From the NCBI GenBank assembly GCA_013816845.1, contig JACDDU010000001.1:62001-126000 (forward strand): 64,000 bases of DNA, read 5' to 3'. A program made the position numbers and the translations under genes. The first letter of the stretch is position 1. Every line of letters begins with the position of its first letter. Below the pieces are notes generated by a model. That model was not told the DNA's origin and did no database searches. It saw only the letters and a list, made by a program, of their open reading frames with translations. Below are positions 27,702 to 37,802 of the stretch, one piece after another. This DNA is from Gammaproteobacteria bacterium (GTDB taxonomy: Bacteria; Pseudomonadota; Gammaproteobacteria; DSM-16500).

Positions 27702-28991
27702 ATGGATAGTATGGATCCAGCCCAGAGAACTAATGAACAGTTGCTTATTTCAAAGGATAACTCGATGGAAAATGCGGATTTTGTTAATCCGAAACTTTTA
27801 AGCATCATCAGTGCTTCAAATCGTCCCCATAACATGGGCGCTTTTTTGGAAAATTTACAAGCGACCGTTGTCGATCCTTCCGCTATTGAAGTGTTAGTTA
27901 AAATTGATGAGGGTGATGATCAAATGCGTCTTTTGCTAGACGAGGCGATCGCAAAATATGAGTTTGAAATACGCTATATTCAAACAGCAAAGTTAGATGG
28001 GTACTACACTTTACATTTAGGTTATCAAGAATTATTTGAGCTTTCCGATCCGCATACTTATTTTATTTTGCCCATCAATGAAGAAGTTCGTTTTATGACG
28101 CACGGGTGGGATCAGATTTTAAGACGATATATTAAACTTTATCCAGACGATGTTTTTCGTTTAAAAATTTCCAAATTAAAGTATAGAAATTATCTGAGCT
28201 ATCATGATTGTGGTCCATGTCCAGAAAATTATCCTATCTTAACACGTAAGTGGATGGAGCTTGCAGAAGGAATAGGCGATTGCTGGGGTCCTGATGGTTG
28301 GCATCAATTTATTGATCATCACTTAAGTGTAACCCCTGGCCTTAATAATATTCCTGGAATTTTTCGCAGCATCCCAATTTTAGACATACAACTTACTGGG
28401 GAAGAAGCAGGGCGAGAATTATCCAAAGCTCAAGAGCGCTATCGCGCAGACCGTGTTTGGAAAGAATGGTGGCGTATGTATAGCCCCACTGTGCAACAAC
28501 GTCTGCGACGTATAGCGATGAAAATGTATTGTTATATTTGGGCCAAGAATGAAAATTTAGCAGACTTTGAGATTGTGGAAAATAAAAAGAAATGCATTTT
28601 TTATATTAAACAACGCAACCATTCCGTAAAAAGTTTTCATTATTTTCTTTCGCCTAACTACATTCGCTATAAAAACTTTTCTTATCTAGTTAAAAAAGCC
28701 AGACAAAATTCCGTGGGATTTACTAAAACCTTTATTTTTCATGGACAATATCCGCGTCATTTTTTACTCAAATTTGCCGATATTTCTCTACGTATCGCAA
28801 CGGTCATGTGTGCGTTTGCGATCAGTATTTTTACGTTGGGTTTTGAATCTGCTCCAAAAAGTATGACAACCAGAATGATAGAGCGATTTAAAAATTTAAT
28901 GTATAAGATCGTTAAGAAAAGTATGGGTGAACGGGCCGCCAATAGTATAAAGAGAGTGTATAAAAAATTGGGCAAAGGCTCGGCGTATTAG
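27702..28991 (+). CDS. GT-A-like glycosyltransferase candidate
   Basis: This 429-residue protein has no family I can name with certainty. Residues 28-150 look like a GT-A nucleotide-sugar domain: LLSIISASNRPHNMGAFLENL (a family 2-like opening), an acidic VKIDEGDD stretch, and LPINEEVRFMTHGWD where a DxD loop would lie. A conserved-looking block with Cys-Gly-Pro-Cys and IGDCWGPDGWHQFIDHH follows. The C-terminal third is basic with one hydrophobic segment (IATVMCAFAISIFTLGF) that may bind the membrane. It begins the GT / SDR / PhyH / FkbM run, so a sugar-transfer role is inferred. Confidence 0.5.
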   Translation: MDSMDPAQRTNEQLLISKDNSMENADFVNPKLLSIISASNRPHNMGAFLENLQATVVDPSAIEVLVKIDEGDDQMRLLLDEAIAKYEFEIRYIQTAKLDGYYTLHLGYQELFELSDPHTYFILPINEEVRFMTHGWDQILRRYIKLYPDDVFRLKISKLKYRNYLSYHDCGPCPENYPILTRKWMELAEGIGDCWGPDGWHQFIDHHLSVTPGLNNIPGIFRSIPILDIQLTGEEAGRELSKAQERYRADRVWKEWWRMYSPTVQQRLRRIAMKMYCYIWAKNENLADFEIVENKKKCIFYIKQRNHSVKSFHYFLSPNYIRYKNFSYLVKKARQNSVGFTKTFIFHGQYPRHFLLKFADISLRIATVMCAFAISIFTLGFESAPKSMTTRMIERFKNLMYKIVKKSMGERAANSIKRVYKKLGKGSAY

Positions 28992-29080
28992 AGGGGTTGT
29001 GTCTTTAATCCTAGCAATGGCAGTGGATTGACAAGGAAAGTTCGGGGCCAAAACCCTCATTAACAATTGTAGAAGGTGTT

Positions 29081-29869
29081 ATGAATTATTTAGTTTCCGG
29101 ATGTCAAAGTGGTTTAGGGAAATTTTTATGTCATGAGCTGATGGCTACGGGCATAAGTCGAACAACGGATTTGGGGGCTTTAGCGAGCGAAGTTAATGCG
29201 CCTTATGATGCGATTATTCATTGTGCTTTTAACTCGAAAATCAACATTGCAGCGAGTGATTTGGCGCAATACATGCGTGATAATATTTTGTTAACGCAGC
29301 AATTGCTTACTATTCCGCATCAAAAATTTATTTTTATCTCAACCGTGGATGTCTATCCACCTAATGTAACGCCGTTCGCTGAAGATGAAGATTTTTTTAT
29401 TGATGACATTAAAAATATTTATGGTTTATCGAAACTGATGTCAGAAACGCTGGTGCAAAGTAGTACGCCTGATTATTTAATTCTTCGTGCGACAGCCATG
29501 CTTGGTTTAGACGCACGAAAAAACAGCTTAATGAAAATGATATTTGATGCAACGCCTACTTTGTCGCTCGCTCCCACTTCACGTTTTCACTATATTTTGC
29601 ATGAAGATGTTTTAGCCTTTATTCGCGTTGCTTTGGCTAAAGATTTACAGGGTAAATTTAATCTTGCCTCCAGTCAGCCTGTCATCCTGAGCGAAGTAAG
29701 TCATTTTCTCCAAAAAAAGATTGAATTTGGTTCGTTTCATTATGAAGTAGGTGAAGTGAATAATACAAAAGTGCAACATTATTGCCAGGTATTCCAAAAT
29801 ACTTCCCTCGATAATATTCGTCGATTTATTAATTTGTTGAGGCCTCACTATGACCGACAAGTTAGCTAA
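29081..29869 (+). CDS. NAD-dependent epimerase/dehydratase (short SDR)
   Basis: This 262-residue SDR is likely to act on a nucleotide sugar. Seen: a degenerate cofactor loop SGCQSGLGKFL in place of the standard GxxGxxG, HCAFNSKINIAAS, the serine block FISTVDVYP, the active-site YGLSK with Tyr and Lys present, and RATAMLGLDARK. It is shorter than the extended SDRs nearby and its C-terminal substrate domain is reduced. The phyH gene starts inside its last 20 bases, so both are translated as a unit with the FkbM gene. Reaction not predictable. Confidence 0.72.
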   Translation: MNYLVSGCQSGLGKFLCHELMATGISRTTDLGALASEVNAPYDAIIHCAFNSKINIAASDLAQYMRDNILLTQQLLTIPHQKFIFISTVDVYPPNVTPFAEDEDFFIDDIKNIYGLSKLMSETLVQSSTPDYLILRATAMLGLDARKNSLMKMIFDATPTLSLAPTSRFHYILHEDVLAFIRVALAKDLQGKFNLASSQPVILSEVSHFLQKKIEFGSFHYEVGEVNNTKVQHYCQVFQNTSLDNIRRFINLLRPHYDRQVS

Positions 29870-30614
29870 CGTTTCTTTTTTTTCTAATGAAGAGCAAGCA
29901 GTCGCTGCCTTTCATGCGACAGGTTTGCATGCGGAATTTGATTTTTTTACACCGCATGAGTGCAATATGTTTATTGAAGCAAGCCACACTTTACAAAATG
30001 CGAAAAATGGCGAATTTCGACCAACGCTTAATCCGCATACGGAAAGTGAAGTTTTTTTACAAGCCATGCGTGATAAAAAATTAATTACAATTATTGAAAA
30101 ACTCCTCGGTGGCAAAGCGAGCGGCTTACAAACCCAGTACTTTTTTGGCTTACCCGGCACCCAAGGTTTTTCTATTCATCAAGATAATTTTTTTGTGGAA
30201 GCTCAACCTGCGGATTATTTTATTTCAACGTGGCTTGCACTGGCCGATGTTGATTTAGGAAATGGTACGATTTACGCTTTTCCCGGTGCGCATAAAGAAG
30301 GTTTGTTGCCGGTTAAAAAACTCGAAGGTGGTGCTAAAATGGGTCAGGACAGTAATGCTCATAACGAAGTTTGCTTGGTTCCTGATCGCTATGCGCGCTT
30401 AGATATTTGTGTTCCGCAAGGCACCTTGGTTTTTCTGCATTCTTTAACTCCACATGGATCTTATGATAATCACTCGAATCGAACACGTCCTGTTATGCTT
30501 AATAATTATATTCGTCAGGGCACACCGTTTCGCAGTGGCCGAAGTGCGAAACGTAAAGAAATTCCTTTAGAGGGACCTATTGTTACTTCGGAGATGCATG
30601 CCCATGTCAGCTAA
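29850..30614 (+). CDS. Phytanoyl-CoA dioxygenase (PhyH) family oxygenase
   Basis: This 254-residue Fe(II)/2-oxoglutarate-type oxygenase has a double-stranded beta-helix. Seen: the metal motif HQDN (HxD) after the GTQGFSI strand, the distal His in LTPHGSYDNHS, and an Arg shortly after (NRTRPVML) that would bind 2-oxoglutarate; the strand AFPGAHKEG is typical of PhyH. In polysaccharide loci such enzymes may hydroxylate a sugar or lipid precursor. It overlaps both the SDR before it and the FkbM methyltransferase after it, suggesting that the three act in one modification, for example hydroxylation followed by methylation. Confidence 0.82.
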   Translation: MTDKLANVSFFSNEEQAVAAFHATGLHAEFDFFTPHECNMFIEASHTLQNAKNGEFRPTLNPHTESEVFLQAMRDKKLITIIEKLLGGKASGLQTQYFFGLPGTQGFSIHQDNFFVEAQPADYFISTWLALADVDLGNGTIYAFPGAHKEGLLPVKKLEGGAKMGQDSNAHNEVCLVPDRYARLDICVPQGTLVFLHSLTPHGSYDNHSNRTRPVMLNNYIRQGTPFRSGRSAKRKEIPLEGPIVTSEMHAHVS

Positions 30615-31662
30615 TGCCTTCAATCGCTTGAGCCAAAATCCATTATTCCAACAAACGTCTGTTTACCAAACATTCTTAGCTAATCCTTTGGGCTTTATTG
30701 ACGTGGGTGCACGTGGAGGCGCGCATAGTTTAGTTGAACCGATTGCGGCGATCACTGCTGTACTTGGTTTTGAGCCAGACTTACCCGAGTATGAGCGAAT
30801 GTTAAATGATGCATCGCTTGCGGCCTCATGGGCGAAGTTTACCTTAGAACCCTTAGCACTCGCTGATTGTGAAGGCGATGCGCAACTCCATCTCTTATCA
30901 GCTGCGACTAACCATTCTTTACGACGGCCCAATGGTGGCTTTACATCACGCTATAACATGGTGAAGTGGCAAGAAGTTGGCACTTGGGATTTAAAAACGA
31001 CCCGCCTCGATGATGTGTTATTTGGTAAACGTCAAACTGAAACGTATTGGGGAGAAATGATTAAACTTGATACGCAAGGGACGGAATTTGAAATATTACA
31101 GGGGAGTTTACAAACGCTCTCGGAACGCACAGTCGCAATTGTTACCGAAGTTGCATTTTGTGAGTTATATCAGGGACAAAAACTGTTTTCAGAAATTGAA
31201 ATGCTGCTTCGCGAGAAGCAATTTAGTTTTTATGGATTTCACACCACGCATACCCGTTCTCTGAAGCAGTTAGACAAAACTAAACAAGTCGGCATTGAAA
31301 GAGCGATGTATGCCGATGCTGTTTTTTTTAAAGATCCGCTGCCAGGAAGTTTTTGCGGAGCGGCACTACCCACCCGAAGCTTACATGTATTATTTACTGC
31401 AGCTCTATTACTTGAGTACTATGACTTTGCCCTCGAACTAGCGACAAAAACCTTCGCAACGAATCAACCGGAAGAAATTGCGGTGATTAAGCAACTCATT
31501 TACGATTTAGCCCATTACGCGCCTGACCAAACCGTTACTGAGGTGATTAAATTAATGGAAGCCATTAACAAAAATCCTGCGCATGCAAACCTGTACGCAG
31601 GTAAATTTGTGGATCGAAAACGATTATATTTTGATTACGATGATGTTTTAAAAGTTGAGTAG
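30604..31662 (+). CDS. FkbM-family SAM-dependent methyltransferase
   Basis: This is a probable O-methyltransferase of about 352 residues. Seen: the SAM-binding start FIDVGARGGAHSLVEPI, an acidic strand end in VLGFEPD, and the FkbM signature KLDTQGTEFEILQGS followed by VAIVTEVAFCELYQGQ. A C-terminal helical region of about 120 residues has no clear parallel. The ATG at 30604 overlaps the end of phyH. It is the clearest sugar methyltransferase in the locus and so a natural consumer of the SAM made by the nearby methyl-cycle genes. The sugar acceptor is unknown. Confidence 0.82.
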   Translation: MSANAFNRLSQNPLFQQTSVYQTFLANPLGFIDVGARGGAHSLVEPIAAITAVLGFEPDLPEYERMLNDASLAASWAKFTLEPLALADCEGDAQLHLLSAATNHSLRRPNGGFTSRYNMVKWQEVGTWDLKTTRLDDVLFGKRQTETYWGEMIKLDTQGTEFEILQGSLQTLSERTVAIVTEVAFCELYQGQKLFSEIEMLLREKQFSFYGFHTTHTRSLKQLDKTKQVGIERAMYADAVFFKDPLPGSFCGAALPTRSLHVLFTAALLLEYYDFALELATKTFATNQPEEIAVIKQLIYDLAHYAPDQTVTEVIKLMEAINKNPAHANLYAGKFVDRKRLYFDYDDVLKVE

Positions 31663-31680
31663 GTGACTTATTAAGAAAAA

Positions 31681-31714
31681 AACCCAATATCAAAATGACT
31701 GATATTGGGTTTTC
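31681..31714. terminator. Bidirectional intrinsic terminator
   Basis: A 12 bp perfect stem (AACCCAATATCA / TGATATTGGGTT) with a 7-base loop has a T-run on the plus side and an A-run on the other. It ends the plus-strand GT/SDR/PhyH/FkbM operon and the convergent 311-residue gene. Confidence 0.78.
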
Positions 31715-31724
31715 AATTTCCTGA

Positions 31725-32660
31725 TTAATTAATTTGCTTAGAACGATTATTTGCTGAATTACCAAGACCATTTGAAACTTGCTTCAACGTCCTGCTCGCT
31801 GCAAAGAATGTGAGAGTAAATAGAGCATTAGTTAGAAAGTTTTTACTGTATTTTCTCCCAACCCTCTCTTTTTGGGGTAAATCTGAATCTTTATCACTAA
31901 TTTTATCTTCATCGATACCGTTCGCTTTATTAAAACTTCCTTTATGTTCTGAATGATTGTTGCCCTTGGGGGGTGAAGGGGCAATGACAATATCATGGTC
32001 TTGATGGCTTGTAAGAAGTGGACTATTGTCGGAATCAACATCTAAAAAGGCTTGCACATTGCTTCTTGTCTTCTTAATTAAAGATGACTTCTCCTTGTTG
32101 AGAAGAGATTGTGCAGAAGGTGACAAATGGGCTGGTAGAGCTTCATTGTCACTAGAATTTGTATCTGTATCATAGGTAGAAAAACTGCTTTGGTTACTAG
32201 GCTTATAGTCAGAAGACGGACTGAATTGAGCATTAGCATAATCGTTGCTATAAAGATTGTGTGGATATATTGCCAAACTCACTCGCACTCTAGCATGGTT
32301 TACCGGCGTGGGCGCCTCACTACTACTGCTACCTGTGCTAAGGACACTATGACTACTATTAGTTCGATGCAAAGGTGTGATCAAGGCATTATTATTATCG
32401 GGACTATTTAAACGATTAATCACTTTCAATATTTCTTGAATATGATCTGATGTCTTTTTGGAATTTAACAATTTTTTTATGTTTTCAAAAATGATGGTTT
32501 TTTCTTTTTCAGTCGCATCCTCTAAATATTCTCTTATCTCTGCGAGAATAGTTTTATCTGTAGGATCTATGTTATTGATAGCCTTAGATACTTTTATATG
32601 CATGCCTTCAAGTGATTTACCTTGTAATTTCAAATGAAAGAAAAGGGTCTTAATGCTCAT
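31725..32660 (-). CDS. Low-complexity, effector-like protein of unknown function
   Basis: This 311-residue protein has no family I recognise. The first 90 residues are helical and charged (KAINNIDPTDKTILAEIREY and a Lys/Glu-rich helix). Residues 95-260 are Ser/Asn/Asp-rich and probably disordered (SSHSVLSTGSSSSEAPTP; TYDTDTNSSDNEALP). A hydrophobic segment near residues 280-292 (FLTNALFTLTFFAAS) could be one membrane span, followed by a basic, polar tail. It stands alone between the two arms of the sugar locus with its own terminator. The build resembles host-directed type IV secretion substrates of Legionellales, but no secretion signal can be proven. Confidence 0.55.
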   Translation of the reverse strand: MSIKTLFFHLKLQGKSLEGMHIKVSKAINNIDPTDKTILAEIREYLEDATEKEKTIIFENIKKLLNSKKTSDHIQEILKVINRLNSPDNNNALITPLHRTNSSHSVLSTGSSSSEAPTPVNHARVRVSLAIYPHNLYSNDYANAQFSPSSDYKPSNQSSFSTYDTDTNSSDNEALPAHLSPSAQSLLNKEKSSLIKKTRSNVQAFLDVDSDNSPLLTSHQDHDIVIAPSPPKGNNHSEHKGSFNKANGIDEDKISDKDSDLPQKERVGRKYSKNFLTNALFTLTFFAASRTLKQVSNGLGNSANNRSKQIN

Positions 32661-33084
32661 AGCGGCTCTCGTTTTAGATAAGTTATTTAATTTATTCGCT
32701 ATGATAACTGATAAATATTAAGGCTAAATTAAGCGCACATTAGATTTAATGGCTCTAAAAATAACAATCTTCCCTTATCATTTCATACTCAAATTAAGTT
32801 TTTCTTAAACTCTTTGCTTCCCGTTATTTATTCAGAGAATTCGACTCTATTTTTTTAATAGCTACGGTCTTTGGGAGAATGTTGTCTTATTTTGGCTGGC
32901 ATTACGACTATTGAATTAATATCACGTGTACCTTTTAGCTTGATGGGGTAAGAAAGTTGAATTCTTTCAGCTCAGCTGTATCAACCAACAATCTGCCCAC
33001 GTTGGTGCCAAGACATGTCTATTCAAGGAGGAACGCTTGTCAGATTTAATGTTAAGAGTACTTTAAGCTGGAAGTGACTGAGTC
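32661..33084. other. Intergenic stretch without recognised genes
   Basis: About 420 bp between the divergent end of the effector-like gene and the terminator of the minus-strand sugar operon. It should hold the promoter of the effector-like gene. I see no gene, RNA or mobile-element remnant that I can name. Confidence 0.5.
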
Positions 33085-33128
33085 AAAAATTGGTTTGGTA
33101 CAAAAACAGATAAACCAAACCAATTTTT
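33085..33128 (-). terminator. Hairpin terminator of the minus-strand operon
   Basis: A 15 bp perfect stem (AAAAATTGGTTTGGT / ACCAAACCAATTTTT) with a 14-base loop starts 11 bases beyond the stop of the SDR gene at 33140. The A/T ends give a T-run in either direction. Confidence 0.75.
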
Positions 33129-33139
33129 GAAATAGAATG

Positions 33140-34144
33140 CTACAAAACAGACGTCGCTAATGCGGCCTCAGTAAAGGCATTATAACGATTAGAACCATGG
33201 TCTTGATTGGCCAAATACCATTGAATGGTTTCTACAATGCCTTCTTCAATCCTAATTTCAGGGGAAAAACCATAACTATTGGCGCGTTGCATATCCATCA
33301 AGCGTTTAGCGTCGCCTTTAGGTTTAGTAGTATCCCAAACAATTTCAACGGGACCGCCAGGGACTTCGGCTGCAACAATTTCTGCGATTTGTTTAATGGT
33401 GACGCCGGTACCACTGCCTAAATTAATAGGTTCGTTTATGCCTTTTTCAATGGCCAACATCATGCCACGGGCCACATCGCGTGCGTGTATAAAGTCTCGG
33501 ATTGGAGAGCCATCGCCCCATACGGTGAGAGGGCTTTCGCCATCCAGGGCGCGCTTGATAAGGGAGGGGATAACCATGGCATTATTGGGATCAAAATTAT
33601 CATAAGGGCCATAGACATTAGCGGGGCGGACAATCGCAATTTTGTCCCAACCATACTCAATGGCATAAGCTTGGGCTTGAAGTTCACCCATTCTTTTAGC
33701 CCAACCTGCAAAACGATCGTTTGGTGAAGGAAACGTTTTCCATACGTCATCTTCATAAAAAATATCAGCGGGTGCATAGACACCCACTGAACTCGTAAAT
33801 AAGAATCGTTCGACCTGATTTCGCCGTGCTGCTTCCATCATATTGATACTAAAACTAATGGTGGGAACAAAAAAACTAGCGGGGCGTTTTGCTGTCATGG
33901 CAGGAGAGCCTTTCACACCCGCTAGTTGGAAAACAATTTCCTGGTTTTTACAGACGTCTAAACAATTACTCAATTCACGCAAATCGGCACGTTTAAAAGT
34001 AACACCTTCTGGCGCTCGCTTCGGGTCATCTAATGAAACGACCGTTACATTCGCCCCGGCTTGTACCAATTTCTCAACTAACGGGCGGCCAATTAAACCG
34101 CTGCCACCCGTAACTAAGACATTTTTATTTTTATAAAATGACAT
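33140..34144 (-). CDS. NAD-dependent epimerase/dehydratase lacking the usual catalytic Tyr
   Basis: This 334-residue extended SDR is of the WcaG/fucose-synthase-like group. Seen: the cofactor site GGSGLIGRPL (13-22), FQLAGVKGSP, FTSSVGVYAP, RPANVYGPYDNFDP, and WGDGSPIRDFIHARDVA. The active-site YxxxK is changed: Lys150 is present in FAGWAKRMGELQ but the position four residues before it is Ala146, with Phe145 next to it. It may therefore use another acid/base or only bind sugar. It is the last gene of the metK-ahcY-SDR run, 21 bp after ahcY, and ends at a strong hairpin. Confidence 0.8.
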   Translation of the reverse strand: MSFYKNKNVLVTGGSGLIGRPLVEKLVQAGANVTVVSLDDPKRAPEGVTFKRADLRELSNCLDVCKNQEIVFQLAGVKGSPAMTAKRPASFFVPTISFSINMMEAARRNQVERFLFTSSVGVYAPADIFYEDDVWKTFPSPNDRFAGWAKRMGELQAQAYAIEYGWDKIAIVRPANVYGPYDNFDPNNAMVIPSLIKRALDGESPLTVWGDGSPIRDFIHARDVARGMMLAIEKGINEPINLGSGTGVTIKQIAEIVAAEVPGGPVEIVWDTTKPKGDAKRLMDMQRANSYGFSPEIRIEEGIVETIQWYLANQDHGSNRYNAFTEAALATSVL

Positions 34145-34165
34145 ACTTATCCTTAATAGATGAAA

Positions 34166-36674
<2,509 letters not shown>

Positions 36675-36711
36675 TGCCAAAACGCTCCTAAATTTTTCGA
36701 TTAAACGAGGA

Positions 36712-36793
36712 TTGTTGTCTTGAGGGGTGAGACGTCAGGTCAATTTTAAGCTTTAGCTTAAAATTTCTCACGTCTCTTTAATCAAGGCAACAA
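36712..36793 (-). promoter_or_regulatory. Structured leader/operator upstream of metK
   Basis: Three nested inverted repeats lie between the upstream SDR stop and metK: an outer arm TTGTTGTCTTGA / TCAAGGCAACAA (12 bp, one G-T or C-A), a middle arm GAGACGT / ACGTCTC, and an inner perfect 10 bp arm AATTTTAAGC / GCTTAAAATT with a 4-base loop. No T-run follows on the metK strand, so it is not a simple terminator. It matches no SAM or SAH riboswitch consensus I know. The GACGTCTC element resembles a MetJ box, but the two copies are not adjacent. An RNA leader or protein operator controlling metK is plausible. Confidence 0.5.
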
Positions 36794-36833
36794 CGCTTGA
36801 GTAAGAATGATTGAAAAATTGAACCGGGGTTCT

Positions 36834-37802
36834 TCAAGCGACTTTTTGAATTTTCTCGCCTACATTTTTCTGCCACCATTCTATCGTTTTTTGGATCCCT
36901 GTGTCCAAATCCGTTTGCACCTCCCAACCAAGCTCTGTTTTTGCCAATTGGCAATCCAAAAACAAGCTTGTTTTGATGGTAGGCTGCGTTAAATCATGTT
37001 CAATTTGCAAATTTTTCCCTGAAAAATCAACAATCTTTTGAACTAAGTGTTTAATGGATATGGCTTGACCATAACCGCAGTTATATAGACGATAAGGCTC
37101 AGGTTGGTTTTTAATCGCCTTTTCAACAAAATGAACAAGGTCATCGACATATAATAAGTCGCGCTCTTCATCGCCCGTGCCCCAAACCACAACCTTTTCT
37201 TTGGCTGATAAAACCTTGGTTATCGTTGCGCCAAAGACATGACTACGTTCAAGATCAAATTTGTCATGTGGACCATAAATATTGGAATGACGAATGGCAG
37301 TAAATTTTATATTAGAGATAGAGGCGTAAAACTCACACATTTTCTCGATATAAAGTTTCGTATTGCCCACCCCAAAGTAACGGGGGTGAAGCGGGATGCG
37401 CGCATCGAAATCTTCTTCTTTCAACGCTTTATCAGAACTGGTGTACATGACGGTACAACTAAAAAAGACGACATGTTTGAGTTGATGCTCATGCGCTGCT
37501 CGGAATAAATAAGAATTCATCACAGCATTATCAGTTACATGGATAAAAGGGCGGGTCACAATGTCTTTTGAACCTGATGTTGTTGCGGCAGCTTGGATCA
37601 GCACATCCATACCTTGAATCAAGCGATCAATCTGTTCAGGATCTCGTAAGTCGGCTTGATGCCATGTGACATTGGCGCAAGTATACTCGGGTCGTTTATA
37701 ACGGACGGCATGCACTTCTAAATCATCGCGCTGACTTAATTGGCAGGTAAGATTGCGGCCAATAAATCCAGTCGCACCACAAATTAATACTTTCGTTTTC
37801 AT
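36834..37802 (-). CDS. NAD-dependent epimerase/dehydratase, atypical active site
   Basis: This 322-residue extended SDR is near the fucose-synthase group. Seen: the cofactor site GATGFIGRNL (9-18), AAATTSGSKD, FFSCTVMY in the serine position, RHSNIYGPHDKFD, and GTGDEERDLLYVDDLVHF. In RYFGVGNTKLYIEK the lysine is Lys149, but the residue four before it is Val145; Tyr142 is seven before. The catalytic pair is thus non-canonical, as in the SDR at 33140. Its ATG overlaps the stop of the ColD-like gene (ATGA), so it probably acts next in the same sugar pathway, as a reductase or epimerase. Confidence 0.8.
   Translation of the reverse strand: MKTKVLICGATGFIGRNLTCQLSQRDDLEVHAVRYKRPEYTCANVTWHQADLRDPEQIDRLIQGMDVLIQAAATTSGSKDIVTRPFIHVTDNAVMNSYLFRAAHEHQLKHVVFFSCTVMYTSSDKALKEEDFDARIPLHPRYFGVGNTKLYIEKMCEFYASISNIKFTAIRHSNIYGPHDKFDLERSHVFGATITKVLSAKEKVVVWGTGDEERDLLYVDDLVHFVEKAIKNQPEPYRLYNCGYGQAISIKHLVQKIVDFSGKNLQIEHDLTQPTIKTSLFLDCQLAKTELGWEVQTDLDTGIQKTIEWWQKNVGEKIQKVA

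Noticed and set aside
31725-32660. C-terminal E-block or similar type IV secretion signal
   Set aside because: The tail is polar and basic, without the glutamate-rich stretch typical of known Dot/Icm signals; the effector idea rests only on composition.
36729-36776. MetJ operator (AGACGTCT boxes)
   Set aside because: Two partial boxes exist, but they are separated by about 35 bases instead of being in tandem, and no metJ is in the window.
36681-36833. SAM-I or SAM-II riboswitch before metK
   Set aside because: The conserved core sequences of these classes, as I know them, are not present; only nested palindromes are seen.
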